A DNA stretch of 33,234 bases from an uncultured Mediterraneibacter sp. (GCA_944375765.1 CALWAR010000027.1:1-33234); one strand, 5' to 3'; counted from the first letter of the stretch, positions 24,396 through 32,713 are shown. Translations and numbers: made by a program. Notes: a model not told the origin generated them from the letters alone.

Positions 24396-25769
24396 TCATA
24401 CATCATTCCCGGCAGTTTTGCCCGGGAATATTTTTTTGAGATCGACCTTTACGATATAGTAATACATAGCGATCAGAAGAACCGATGCCAGGATCCATGC
24501 GGCAGGGCTGGCAAGACACACGCCCAGATAGCTCTTCTGTCCTGCAGCAATCACCGCGACCACGCCTCTTCCGATCAGTTCGGCTACGCCCGCCATCATG
24601 GGGAGCAGGCCGTATCCCAGTCCCTGGATCCCGTTTCTGTAAATATTAACGATCGCAAGCGGGATAAAAAAGATGCCCACACATCTCAGATAAATGTCCA
24701 CTGAATCCATGATCATTGCCACATCTTCCGATACAAACAAATATGTCATATATTTCCCTACTGTCATCACAAGCGCCGCGGCAACAAAGGAATAGACGAT
24801 CCCTATAACGGTACAGGCCTTAAATCCCTGGCGGATGCGCGGCACGTCGCCTGCGCCCATGTTCTGTGCCCCGTATGTAGCCATCGTCGTTCCCATTGCC
24901 ACAAAGGCCTGCGTTACGACCTGCTCGATCTTGCTTGCCGCGGTGTAGGCGGCCACGAGTGTCGATCCAAGGATGTTCAGTGAAGACTGCACCATCATTG
25001 TACCAATGGCAGTAATGGAGTACTGCAGCGCCATAGGAATGCCGATCCCGATCTGCGTTTTCAAGAGGCTGCCGGACACATGCCAGTCTTCCCGGCTCAT
25101 GTGGAGCATCGGTACTTTTTTCACGATATATACCAGACACAGAAGTCCGGACACTCCCTGGGAGATCACAGTCGCAACGGCAGCTCCCGCCGCTCCCATA
25201 TGAAATATGATGATGAACACAAGATCCAGCACGATATTGAGAAGCGCGGACAGGATCAGGAAATACAGCGGCACCTTACTGTTTCCCAGCGCTCTTAAAA
25301 TGCTTGCCAGCAGGTTGTACAGCATCTGCGCCAGAATGCCGGCGCTTATTATCATGATATATGCATATGCGTCCGCAAATATATCCGCCGGTGTGTTCAT
25401 GGCAACAAGCCACGGCTTCATAAACAGCATAAACGCTGCCGTCAGGATCGCTCCGATGATCAGTGACAGGATGGAAGCGCCCGCCACAGTACGCCGCATG
25501 GCGGACATATCTCCGGCCCCGAATTTCTGCGCTGTCAGTACGGTGAATCCTGCCGTCATGCCTACTACGAAACCATAGATAAGGAACATGATAGTGCCCG
25601 TGCTTCCCACTGCGGCAAGGGCTTTTGTGCCGACGAATTTACCGACGATCACTGCGTCCGCCATATTATAAAACTGCTGAAAGACATTTCCGATAAAGAT
25701 AGGGAGCGTAAAATCAAATATGATCTTTATCGGATTTCCTGACGTCATATCATGCTGGATTGTCTTCAT
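24396..25769 (-). CDS. MATE-family multidrug/cation antiporter
   Basis: A 457-residue protein with twelve expected membrane helices in two halves. The opening GNPIKIIFDFTLPIFIGNVFQQFYNMAD and ALAAVGSTGTIMFLIYG are characteristic of the DinF/NorM-like MATE family of Firmicutes, as is the second-half MALQYSITAIGTMMVQ. It probably exports drugs or metabolites driven by H+ or Na+. The substrate is unknown. An AGAGAGGG site precedes ATG 25769. Its 5' leader starts at a strong promoter (25889-25917) and is almost filled by a fold-back structure related to the repeats at 1374 and 2927. Confidence 0.9.
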   Translation of the reverse strand: MKTIQHDMTSGNPIKIIFDFTLPIFIGNVFQQFYNMADAVIVGKFVGTKALAAVGSTGTIMFLIYGFVVGMTAGFTVLTAQKFGAGDMSAMRRTVAGASILSLIIGAILTAAFMLFMKPWLVAMNTPADIFADAYAYIMIISAGILAQMLYNLLASILRALGNSKVPLYFLILSALLNIVLDLVFIIIFHMGAAGAAVATVISQGVSGLLCLVYIVKKVPMLHMSREDWHVSGSLLKTQIGIGIPMALQYSITAIGTMMVQSSLNILGSTLVAAYTAASKIEQVVTQAFVAMGTTMATYGAQNMGAGDVPRIRQGFKACTVIGIVYSFVAAALVMTVGKYMTYLFVSEDVAMIMDSVDIYLRCVGIFFIPLAIVNIYRNGIQGLGYGLLPMMAGVAELIGRGVVAVIAAGQKSYLGVCLASPAAWILASVLLIAMYYYIVKVDLKKIFPGKTAGNDV

Positions 25770-25795
25770 AAAAATACCCTCTCTGTTATAAAATC

Positions 25796-25880
25796 GTAGC
25801 AGTTCAGCATGTGTCAGGCGCCGGATTCTTATACAGGCACAAATCCGTCTCCTGATTTTAGATGGATGAACTGTTTTGTC
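25796..25880 (-). repeat. Short fold-back element in the MATE 5' leader, relative of the 164-bp repeats
   Basis: The left end GTAGCAGTTCAGC (25796-25808) matches the end of repeats 1 and 2, including the AAATCGTA flank of copy 1. The right end is TGAACTG (25867-25873). The interior differs and folds as nested stems, TCAGG/CCTGA and CGGATT/AATCCG. On the - strand it occupies nearly the whole leader from the predicted start to about 27 bases before the MATE ATG. It may be a deletion derivative of the repeat or a leader regulator. Confidence 0.6.
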
Positions 25881-25888
25881 AAGGGCAG

Positions 25889-25917
25889 ATTATATAGCAG
25901 AAAGGGCGTCTTGTAAA
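25889..25917 (-). promoter_or_regulatory. Promoter of the MATE gene
   Basis: On the - strand, TTTACA (complement of 25912-25917) and TATAAT (complement of 25889-25894) are 17 bases apart. Transcription would begin near 25882, immediately before the fold-back element. Confidence 0.7.
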
Positions 25918-26037
25918 TACTGTTTTCCAAATTTTAACTAATAATTTTCACCCTGATTGTATCGACGCACAGATGCAGGTTTCAACGGCCATATCGCCCG
26001 GATATAGAGCAGAAAAAGAGCAGGATGACTGACTTTC

Positions 26038-26075
26038 GCAGATCCGTTACCCCTCTCTTCAGGTTCAGGATCTGC
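26038..26075 (-). terminator. Hairpin at the end of the 71-aa gene
   Basis: GCAGATCC at 26038-26045 is the reverse complement of 26068-26075, an 8-bp stem whose upstream arm abuts the stop codon. A U-rich tract is only seen further on, so the terminator role is uncertain. Confidence 0.4.
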
Positions 26076-26280
26076 CCTTTTTCTGAGGCGGCGCAGGATT
26101 TACCGGAGGAAGAAACTTACAGATATCGTTATAGGATTCGAGTTCTTCGTCACTTTGCGGAAGAGAGGGGATAAGTCCGGTGAATTCAGTTGCGGACGCC
26201 GCATTTGTGAGATAGTCGAAATCATCAGTATATTTTTTGCCGTTTGCTTTATCATTGTCTTTCAAATCTTTCACCTCCAT
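26065..26280 (-). CDS. Small hypothetical protein (71 aa)
   Basis: An acidic, soluble-looking protein with no membrane helix. The core DFDYLTNAASATEFTGLIPS, then PQSDEELESYNDICKFLPP, resembles short uncharacterised proteins I associate with Lachnospiraceae; this is recollection, not a search. The tail is Pro-rich and basic. AGGTG precedes the ATG at about 5 bases. It stands alone between the divergent PHP gene and the MATE leader. No function can be given. Confidence 0.62.
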   Translation of the reverse strand: MEVKDLKDNDKANGKKYTDDFDYLTNAASATEFTGLIPSLPQSDEELESYNDICKFLPPVNPAPPQKKGRS

Positions 26281-26314
26281 TTAGTCACCTGATTATTCTT
26301 TCCCGGGATAGAAA

Positions 26315-26342
26315 TTGTATTCTGGAAGAAATATGATATAAT
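26315..26342 (+). promoter_or_regulatory. Promoter of the PHP phosphatase gene
   Basis: TTGTAT at 26315-26320 and TATAAT at 26337-26342 with a 16-base spacer, about 60 bases before the start codon. Confidence 0.6.
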
Positions 26343-26404
26343 ATTCTGGTACGAAAAATGAAAAGACGGATCATACCGATCCGGTAAGATGAGGTGGACA
26401 GAAC

Positions 26405-27130
26405 ATGAGATTTATTGCAGATACACATTCACACACGCTGGCGAGCGGACACGCCTACAGTACGATAAAAGAGATGGCGGCGGCCGCAAAAAGACGAGGC
26501 CTTGAGGCTATCGCACTTACGGAACATGCGCCCGAGCTCCCGGGGACATGCGGGCTGTTTTATTTTCAGAATCTTGACGTGGTCCCGAGAGAGGAGCACG
26601 GAGTACGTCTGCTGATGGGAGCAGAGGTGAACATCATGGATCCGGACGGAACTATTGATCTCCCTGAAAATACCTGCATGGATCTGGATATTGTGGTGGC
26701 GAGTATTCACTCGCCATGCTACGGCACGGATCACACTCCCGGAGAAAATATTCGGGCATATGTAGAGACGATGAAAAAGCCGTATATCAATGTGATAGGG
26801 CACCCGGACGACGGACGGTTTCCTTTTGATTATGAAATCCTGGTGAAGACGGCCAAAGAGACAGGCACCCTTCTGGAAGTCAATAATTCCTCTATGCGTC
26901 CCGCCAGCGGCAGAGTGAATACACGGGAAAATATCCTGACCATGCTCGACCTGTGCAAACAGTATGAAGTCCCGGTTACAACAGGGAGCGATGCACATGT
27001 GGATGTGGATGCAGGCAATTTTGCCTATGTGAGCGAGATACTTGAATACTGCGCATTCCCGGAAGAACTTGTCGTGTCGACGGATATGGAAAAACTGAAA
27101 CCATATCTGAACTGTTTCAGAGTAAAATAA
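26405..27130 (+). CDS. PHP-domain phosphatase, YcdX-like
   Basis: A 241-residue protein made of one PHP domain. Metal-binding motifs are in order: DTHSHT (6-11), LTEHAPE (about 39-45), GAEVNIM (about 79-85), ASIHSP (about 100-105), GHPDD (about 138-142) and GSDAHVD (about 198-204). The family uses three metal ions to hydrolyse phosphate esters in the cytoplasm; YcdX homologues are alkaline-type phosphatases of unknown physiological substrate. Length fits the family. It has its own promoter. The yerC-like gene follows on the same strand. Confidence 0.88.
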   Translation: MRFIADTHSHTLASGHAYSTIKEMAAAAKRRGLEAIALTEHAPELPGTCGLFYFQNLDVVPREEHGVRLLMGAEVNIMDPDGTIDLPENTCMDLDIVVASIHSPCYGTDHTPGENIRAYVETMKKPYINVIGHPDDGRFPFDYEILVKTAKETGTLLEVNNSSMRPASGRVNTRENILTMLDLCKQYEVPVTTGSDAHVDVDAGNFAYVSEILEYCAFPEELVVSTDMEKLKPYLNCFRVK

Positions 27131-27251
27131 AGTGGTGGACTTTAAAAATTTAATGTGCTAAAATATAACAGTAGTCTGGAACAGACTCTCTGATACAGGG
27201 ACGGTGATTCAGACAGATTTATGCTACAGGTCAGAAGGAGACAAGGTTATC

Positions 27252-27551
27252 ATGAGTAAGAAAATAAGAACAGAGGCGGTCGACAGCCTTTTTGAAGCAG
27301 TACTCAGCCTGAAAGATAAAGAAGAATGTTATATTTTTTTTGAAGATATCTGTACGATCAATGAGCTTCTGTCATTGTCACAGAGATTTGAAGTGGCGAA
27401 AATGCTCCGTGAGCAGAAAACGTATCTTGAGATCGCAGAAAAAACCGGGGCCTCCACCGCTACCATCAGCAGAGTCAACCGTTCTCTGAATTACGGGAAT
27501 GACGGATATGATATGGTCTTCGAGCGCATCAGCAAGGATGCAGACGAGTGA
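27252..27551 (+). CDS. YerC/YecD-family TrpR-related DNA-binding protein
   Basis: A 99-residue protein. The TrpR-like helix-turn-helix is visible as ELLSLSQRFEVAKMLREQ, then TYLEIAEKTGASTATISRV. This matches the YerC/YecD family, a group of trp-repressor-fold proteins whose targets are not well known. ATG 27252 has AAGGAG upstream; the longer frame from 27204 adds 16 unlikely residues. A strong hairpin follows its stop by a few bases. Confidence 0.86.
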   Translation: MSKKIRTEAVDSLFEAVLSLKDKEECYIFFEDICTINELLSLSQRFEVAKMLREQKTYLEIAEKTGASTATISRVNRSLNYGNDGYDMVFERISKDADE

Positions 27552-27556
27552 TAACA

Positions 27557-27602
27557 ACAGCCGGAACTACCGGATCCAGGGGATCCAGGTGACTCCGGCT
27601 GT
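27557..27602. terminator. Bidirectional hairpin terminator between convergent genes
   Basis: ACAGCCGGA at 27557-27565 is the exact reverse complement of 27594-27602. Inner GGATCC repeats strengthen the loop. T-rich tracts follow on the + strand (about 27604-27618) and, more weakly, on the - strand. Confidence 0.6.
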
Positions 27603-27610
27603 ATCTTTGC

Positions 27611-28222
27611 CTATTTTTCTGTCCGGTCTTTTTTAGAAGAAAGTCCGTCGATGATCTTTTCGATCATCATCTTTTTCAGATATACATCGAAGCTCAGGCT
27701 GCAGACGAAAGCAAAGAGTTTTAACTCATCCCGTTCATCTCCTTCGGGGAGATCAGAGAAAGCAGACTGAGATTTCTCGTAGGCTTCTCTGACAGAAGAT
27801 TTCATCGGCTCGATTCGTGCTTTTTCCATTTCGCAAACTTCCCTGTACAGATCGGACAGGTCTATGGAGCCGTTCTCTGTAAAATATTTCTCACGAAGCG
27901 GCTTTAACACTGTCTCGATATCCTTTATAGAAAGGATGTTTTTAAAATAATAGATCAGTATGAGCAGAAGGACATGCTCTTTGGAATACTTTTTCCTGAC
28001 AGACGGTGGGAGAAGATTATTCTTTGTATAATTATTGATCATTGTCTTTGTCAGGATCTTATCATCGCTGTAACGCTTTGTCGATGAGAAATGGTTATCC
28101 ATAAATGTTGTGACCTGATCCATGTACAGTTCTATATTCGGGATCTCTTCCGGCTTAATATAATCTACATGATCAAGACTTTCAAGTATGCTGTTCAGGA
28201 TATCATTCGTATCAACTTTCAT
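27611..28222 (-). CDS. DUF1836-domain protein
   Basis: A 203-residue cytoplasmic protein. The recognisable part is the DUF1836 core (about residues 45-150): DKILTKTMINNYTKNNLLPP, then VRKKYSKEHVLLLILIYYFKNILSIKDIETVL. This has the look of a MerR-like winged helix, so DNA binding is possible but unproven. It is divergent from pcrA, with a well-formed promoter of its own at 28243-28271. Confidence 0.82.
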   Translation of the reverse strand: MKVDTNDILNSILESLDHVDYIKPEEIPNIELYMDQVTTFMDNHFSSTKRYSDDKILTKTMINNYTKNNLLPPSVRKKYSKEHVLLLILIYYFKNILSIKDIETVLKPLREKYFTENGSIDLSDLYREVCEMEKARIEPMKSSVREAYEKSQSAFSDLPEGDERDELKLFAFVCSLSFDVYLKKMMIEKIIDGLSSKKDRTEK

Positions 28223-28242
28223 ATTATCACCTCGGCATCCTC

Positions 28243-28271
28243 ATTATATAGTAATTAAAACCAGATGACAA
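28243..28271 (-). promoter_or_regulatory. Promoter of the DUF1836 gene
   Basis: On the - strand, TTGTCA (complement of 28266-28271) and TATAAT (complement of 28243-28248) with a 17-base spacer. Confidence 0.68.
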
Positions 28272-28304
28272 GCATAAAATAATCTGCATTGGAAAGGCCC
28301 TGCA

Positions 28305-28334
28305 TTGACAGAATTCATCCATCCATATTATAAT
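28305..28334 (+). promoter_or_regulatory. Promoter of pcrA
   Basis: Consensus TTGACA at 28305-28310 and TATAAT at 28329-28334 with an 18-base spacer, about 62 bases upstream of the GTG start. Confidence 0.72.
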
Positions 28335-28396
28335 GACGCACAGGAGCAAAGTGAGCGCCCGACACCGGGCAGACTGATTTTAGGAGTAATTACAGA

Positions 28397-30640
28397 GTGG
28401 ATAACCATAATAAATACGATACATTGAATGAACCTCAGAGAGAAGCGGTATATCATACGGAGGGACCACTTTTGATCCTCGCAGGGGCAGGTTCGGGAAA
28501 GACGAGAGTGCTGACGCACCGCATTGCGTATCTGATCGAGGAATGTGGAGTCAATCCATGGAATATCCTTGCCATCACATTTACCAACAAAGCGGCAGGG
28601 GAGATGCGTCAGAGAGTGGATACACTGGTCGGGTTCGGTTCAGAGAGCGTTTGGGTGAGCACATTTCACTCGATGTGCGTGCGTATCCTTCGCAGATATA
28701 TTGACAGACTGGGATATGACAGCAGTTTTACGATCTATGATACGGACGACCAGAAGACGCTTATGAAAGAAGTGTGCAGGAAAGCTGATATCGACACAAA
28801 AAAATATAAAGAACGATTCTTTCTTTCGGCTATTTCTTCGGCAAAAAATGAGATGATCCTGCCGGAAGAGTTTGAACTCAATGCAGGCGGGGACTTCGTT
28901 CAGCTTAAGGTTGCAAAGGTATACCGCGAGTACGAAGCGCAGCTTAGGGCAAACAATGCGCTGGACTTTGACGATCTTCTTGTGAAGACTGTCCAGCTCC
29001 TGCAGACACAGCCGGATGTACTCGAGAATTATCAGGAGAGATTCCGTTACATCATGGTAGACGAGTATCAGGATACAAATACAGTGCAGTTTAAACTGGT
29101 AAGCCTTCTGGCAGGGAAATACAGAAATCTCTGCGTGGTAGGCGATGACGATCAGTCTATCTATAAATTCCGCGGCGCGAATATAAGGAACATACTGGAT
29201 TTCGAGAAAGAATACACGGATGCGAAAGTCGTAAGACTGGAACAGAACTATCGTTCTACCGGAAATATCCTGGATGCTGCAAACAGCGTCATCCGAAACA
29301 ATAAAGGCCGGAAAGACAAGACGCTCTGGACCGCCAGCGGCGAGGGGGATAAGATATGCCTGCGCCAGTTTGACACTGCAAATGACGAGGCTGATTTCAT
29401 TGCAGAAGATATAAAACAGGAAGTAAGCAATGGCGCGGCATACAACGACAACGCCATATTGTACAGAACCAACGCACAGTCCCGTCTCCTCGAAGAAAAG
29501 TTCATTGCCATGAGTATTCCCTATAAGATCATAGGCGGGATAAATTTCTACGCGCGCAGGGAGATCAAAGATATCCTGGCATACCTGAAAACCATCGATA
29601 ACGGGCAGGACGACCTGGCAGTGCGCAGGATCATCAATGTGCCGAAAAGAGGGATCGGCCTTACGACTATTAACCGCATACAGGAGTCGGCTGACGCCCG
29701 CGGAATCGGATTTTATGAAGCGCTGATGGCGCCGGAACTGATACCGGGAGCAGGGCGCAGCGCCGCGAAGCTGGATTCTTTTGCCGCCATGATCGAATAT
29801 TTTAAGGGGCAGGCGCAAAGAGAAAGTCTGACGGATCTGTTAAACGAGATCCTGGATATGACGGGGTACATCCAAAATCTTGAGGCAGAAGATGAGATAG
29901 ATGCAGAGAGCCGTATTCAGAATATAGACGAGCTCTTAAACAAAGCTGCCGCTTATGAAGAGGATTGTGAGGACCGTGATGAAAAGGCGACTTTGAGCGG
30001 CTTCCTTGAGGAGGTGGCGCTCGTTGCCGATATAGACAGCCTGGAAGAAGATCAGGACTATGTGGTGCTCATGACGCTGCACAGTGCGAAAGGGCTGGAA
30101 TTCCCTCATGTCTATCTGTCAGGGATGGAGGAAGGACTATTCCCTGGCTATATGACGATCACAAGCGATGATCCCGAAGAGCTCGAGGAAGAACGCCGTC
30201 TCTGTTATGTGGGGATTACACGTGCTGAACAAAAACTGACGCTGACATCTGCGCGGAGCCGAATGGTGCGAGGCGAGGTACAGTATAACAGGATGTCGCG
30301 CTTTGTAGGCGAGATACCGGAGAAACTTCTTGAGACAGGAAGAAATACATATTCGGGGGAAGCCCCAAGACGGCCGGCCGCAACCGGAGGATATCCATCG
30401 GGGAAAGTGTATTCGGGAAAAACATCATTTTCCGATCTCAGGAAAGGAAGCCGGCTTACTGCCGAGAAGACAGATAAACTTTCTTATGATACAGGAGACC
30501 GTGTTCGTCATGTGAAGTTTGGCGAAGGAACCGTCCTGGACATCAGGGACGGCGGACGTGACTTTGAAGTGACTGTGGAGTTTGACACCTCGGGTGTGAG
30601 AAAAATGTTTGCTATGTTTGCAAAATTAGTGAAAATATAG
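28397..30640 (+). CDS. pcrA: UvrD/PcrA-type ATP-dependent DNA helicase
   Basis: A 747-residue superfamily 1A helicase that unwinds DNA 3' to 5' in repair and replication. Motifs in order: GAGSGKTRVLTHRIAYL (motif I, about 30-46), ITFTNKAAGEMRQRV (Ia), VDEYQDTN (II, about 221), GDDDQSIYKFRGA (III), LEQNYRSTGNIL (IV), VVLMTLHSAKGLEFPHVYLSG split across V, and RRLCYVGITRAEQKLTL (VI). The C-terminal ~100 residues are a linker and a Tudor-like end (GDRVRHVKFGEGTVLDI) that in PcrA contacts RNA polymerase. The start is GTG with TAGGAG upstream. The length is normal. Confidence 0.95.
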   Translation: MDNHNKYDTLNEPQREAVYHTEGPLLILAGAGSGKTRVLTHRIAYLIEECGVNPWNILAITFTNKAAGEMRQRVDTLVGFGSESVWVSTFHSMCVRILRRYIDRLGYDSSFTIYDTDDQKTLMKEVCRKADIDTKKYKERFFLSAISSAKNEMILPEEFELNAGGDFVQLKVAKVYREYEAQLRANNALDFDDLLVKTVQLLQTQPDVLENYQERFRYIMVDEYQDTNTVQFKLVSLLAGKYRNLCVVGDDDQSIYKFRGANIRNILDFEKEYTDAKVVRLEQNYRSTGNILDAANSVIRNNKGRKDKTLWTASGEGDKICLRQFDTANDEADFIAEDIKQEVSNGAAYNDNAILYRTNAQSRLLEEKFIAMSIPYKIIGGINFYARREIKDILAYLKTIDNGQDDLAVRRIINVPKRGIGLTTINRIQESADARGIGFYEALMAPELIPGAGRSAAKLDSFAAMIEYFKGQAQRESLTDLLNEILDMTGYIQNLEAEDEIDAESRIQNIDELLNKAAAYEEDCEDRDEKATLSGFLEEVALVADIDSLEEDQDYVVLMTLHSAKGLEFPHVYLSGMEEGLFPGYMTITSDDPEELEEERRLCYVGITRAEQKLTLTSARSRMVRGEVQYNRMSRFVGEIPEKLLETGRNTYSGEAPRRPAATGGYPSGKVYSGKTSFSDLRKGSRLTAEKTDKLSYDTGDRVRHVKFGEGTVLDIRDGGRDFEVTVEFDTSGVRKMFAMFAKLVKI

Positions 30641-30663
30641 TAGTAATCTGAAATTGATAGTGT

Positions 30664-30701
30664 TATAATAGTTAGAAAGTAAGCGCTGTCTCCTAAGACA
30701 G
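30664..30701 (+). promoter_or_regulatory. -10 element and leader hairpin before the 79-aa gene
   Basis: TATAAT at 30664-30669 without a clear -35, followed by a hairpin CTGTCT/AGACAG (30686-30691 with 30696-30701) 16 bases before the start codon. The stem ends at the GGGAAAGG ribosome site and might modulate it. Confidence 0.45.
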
Positions 30702-30717
30702 GGAAAGGACGTGTATT

Positions 30718-30957
30718 ATGAGCAAAGTAGAAGAGCTTATCGCTGAATCAAAATTAAGTGAGCTTCTCCACAAAAATGAGGCGGAAAAACAGAAAAATAC
30801 AGTGATCTGGGTACTGGCTATCATCGGGGCAGTCGCAGCAGTCGCAGCGATCGCATATGCAGTATATCGCTTCTTCACACCGGATTATCTGGAAGATTTT
30901 GAAGATGATTTCGATGATGATTTTGACGATTATTTCAGCGAGGACGATCAGGTCTAA
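30718..30957 (+). CDS. Small single-pass membrane protein with acidic tail (79 aa)
   Basis: An amphipathic charged N-terminus (about 1-27) precedes one membrane helix (VIWVLAIIGAVAAVAAIAYAV, about 28-48). The C-terminal tail is dominated by Asp and Glu with regularly spaced Phe. No signal peptidase site is seen. It is likely anchored in the cytoplasmic membrane. Function unknown. It lies just after pcrA and is closed by a hairpin terminator at 31005-31031. Confidence 0.72.
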   Translation: MSKVEELIAESKLSELLHKNEAEKQKNTVIWVLAIIGAVAAVAAIAYAVYRFFTPDYLEDFEDDFDDDFDDYFSEDDQV

Positions 30958-31004
30958 GATCTGCTCAGTGAAATAGAACATGCAACAGAACAGAAAGGCG
31001 GGAT

Positions 31005-31031
31005 GCAGGTTATTGCACCCTGCCTCTTTTT
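31005..31031 (+). terminator. Intrinsic terminator after the 79-aa gene
   Basis: GCAGG at 31005-31009 pairs with CCTGC at 31019-31023, with flanking partial pairing GGCGGG/CCCTGCC as an alternative, followed by CTCTTTTT. Confidence 0.6.
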
Positions 31032-31042
31032 GTGATTGCGAC

Positions 31043-31119
31043 GAGCCAAAGCCAGGCTTGCCCGGAACCTTGACGGCCGCTTGCGCGAGGGGGTATTTGT
31101 CGGGCAGGCACGTGAGCTC
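31043..31119 (+). ncRNA. Structured GC-rich element upstream of rlmD
   Basis: Nested pairing closes in three tiers. GAGC 31043-31046 pairs with GCTC 31116-31119, CTTGCCCG 31057-31064 with CGGGCAGG 31101-31108, and CCTTG 31068-31072 with CGAGG 31086-31090, with a small CGC/GCG hairpin at the tip. It is clearly more GC-rich than its surroundings and has no gene on either strand that I can support. It may be a leader RNA of rlmD or a small RNA. No known family is recognised. Confidence 0.4.
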
Positions 31120-31154
31120 TTGACAGATATATGTTTGAGGATATGGAGATTTGT

Positions 31155-32594
31155 ATGAAAAAAGGACAGATATTTGACGGGACTATTGAGAGGGTTGATT
31201 TTCCGAATAAAGGGATCGTATATATATCTGATGAAGAAAAGTATGTAACGGTAAAGAACGGGATCCCAGGACAGAAAGTCCGCTTCGTGATCAATAAATT
31301 CAAGAAAGGCAATGCAGAGGGACGCCTGCTGGGGGTTCTGGAGAAATCGCCCCTTGAAACGAGGGAGCCGGCGTGCAGCATCTTCCCGGCCTGCGGCGGG
31401 TGTATGTACCAGACTATGCCGTATGCAGAGCAGATGAAGATGAAAGAAGGTCAGATCCGCCGGATCATGGATGCGGCAGTAAACGGAGAGTACGTCTTCG
31501 AGGGCGTGAAAGCAAGCCCGAAAGAATTCGGCTACCGTAACAAGATGGAGTTCTCTTTCGGAGATGCGTACAAGGACGGTCCTCTTGCGCTGGGACTTCA
31601 CAGGAAAGGCAGCACATACGATATACTGACGGCTTCAGACTGCCGCCTTGTCCACGAGGATATGAATAAGATCCTTGTCTGTGTGCTGGAATATTTCCGT
31701 GAGAGAAATGTAAGTTTTTACAGGAAGATGCAGCATATAGGCTATCTGCGGCATCTGCTCTTAAGACGCGGCGATATGACAGGCGAGATCCTGGTAAACC
31801 TTGTGACAACCACGCAGGAGGAAATCGACCTGCAGCCACTTGTCGAGGAGCTCCTGAACCTGGATCTGGAGGGAAAGATCGTGGGCGTCCTGCATATCCT
31901 CAACGACTCTCTCTCCGATGTGGTGAAAAGCGACGAAACCCACATTCTCTGGGGGCAGGATTATTTTTATGAAAAGCTTCTCAATCTGGAATTCAAGATT
32001 ACCCCGTTCTCTTTCTTCCAGCCCAACACCAGGGGCGCAGAGGTGCTCTATGAGACTGTGCGCGACTATATCGGGGATATCCGTGATATGACTGTGTTCG
32101 ACCTCTTCAGCGGGACAGGAACCATCAGTCAGGTGCTGGCTCCTGTGGCTAAGCAGATAGTGGGCGTGGAGATTGTCGAAGAAGCGGTGGAGGCTGCAAA
32201 AGAAAACGCCGCGAGGAACGGTATTTCCAATTGTAAATTCATAGCAGGCGATGTATTTCAGGTGTTGGACGAGCTGGAAGAAAGGCCTGACGTCATTGTC
32301 CTCGATCCGCCGAGAGACGGAATCCACCCGAAAGCACTGCCGAAGATCTTAAGCTATGGCGTGGACAGGATCGTGTATATCTCCTGTAAGATGACAAGCC
32401 TTGCCAGAGATCTGGAGATGATGCAGATCGCAGGGTATCGGGTAGAGAGAATGGCGGCTGTGGATCAGTTCTGTGAGACGGTGCATGTTGAAACTGTCGT
32501 CCTCTTGGGCAACCAAAAGACAAAGCCTGATTCACACATTAAACTTAGTGTTGATATGGACGAGTTCAACAAAGTTAAAAATGGTGAAAAATAG
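31155..32594 (+). CDS. rlmD: 23S rRNA uracil-C5 methyltransferase, RlmD/RumA-type
   Basis: A 479-residue SAM-dependent RNA methyltransferase. It opens with a TRAM-like beta-domain (about 1-65), followed by a 4Fe-4S cysteine cluster CSIFPACGGC (about 75-84). The fold continues with FQPNTRGAEVLYE, SAM motif FDLFSGTGT (about 315), VLDPPRDG (about 382) and YISCKMTSLARDL with the catalytic Cys (about 409). It methylates a uracil of 23S rRNA. ATG 31155 has GGAG just upstream; ATGs 31131 and 31143 are possible. The last ~15 residues (HIKLSVDMDEFNKVKNGEK) are AT-rich in codons and unlike the rest, consistent with a 3' end replaced by an inserted element. Confidence 0.88.
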   Translation: MKKGQIFDGTIERVDFPNKGIVYISDEEKYVTVKNGIPGQKVRFVINKFKKGNAEGRLLGVLEKSPLETREPACSIFPACGGCMYQTMPYAEQMKMKEGQIRRIMDAAVNGEYVFEGVKASPKEFGYRNKMEFSFGDAYKDGPLALGLHRKGSTYDILTASDCRLVHEDMNKILVCVLEYFRERNVSFYRKMQHIGYLRHLLLRRGDMTGEILVNLVTTTQEEIDLQPLVEELLNLDLEGKIVGVLHILNDSLSDVVKSDETHILWGQDYFYEKLLNLEFKITPFSFFQPNTRGAEVLYETVRDYIGDIRDMTVFDLFSGTGTISQVLAPVAKQIVGVEIVEEAVEAAKENAARNGISNCKFIAGDVFQVLDELEERPDVIVLDPPRDGIHPKALPKILSYGVDRIVYISCKMTSLARDLEMMQIAGYRVERMAAVDQFCETVHVETVVLLGNQKTKPDSHIKLSVDMDEFNKVKNGEK

Positions 32595-32618
32595 AATATA
32601 AAACACTGAACTTAAAAG

Positions 32619-32661
32619 AGAACTGTTAATGCGATGCAAATCGTGTTAGCAGTTCTTTTTT
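32619..32661 (+). terminator. Intrinsic terminator after rlmD
   Basis: AGAACTGTTAA (32619-32629) pairs with TTAGCAGTTCT (32646-32656) with one mismatch, followed directly by TTTTT at 32657-32661. Confidence 0.82.
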
Positions 32662-32683
32662 GCATTTAAGGGAGGTGGTGCCG

Positions 32684-32713
32684 TTGGGCTATGGAACTGT
32701 TATTCTCGGATGA
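32684..32713 (+). other. Possible 9-codon leader peptide with overlapping hairpin
   Basis: A strong AAGGGAGG at 32668-32675 precedes TTG 32684 by 8 bases; the frame reads MGYGTVILG to TGA at 32711. GTG 32678 would give 11 codons. Its stop lies in the stem of TCGGATG/CATCCGA (32706-32712 with 32719-32725). This may regulate symE in cis. The pairing of a good ribosome site with so short a frame is the only evidence for translation. Confidence 0.35.

Noticed and set aside
28640-29818. Long open frame on the - strand opposite pcrA
   Set aside because: It lies wholly within a helicase gene with all motifs intact and has no recognisable domain or ribosome site.
31120-31148. TTGACA at 31120 with TATGGA at about 31143 as an rlmD promoter
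   Set aside because: Transcription would start at the start codon itself, and the -10 is poor. A leaderless message is possible but unsupported.
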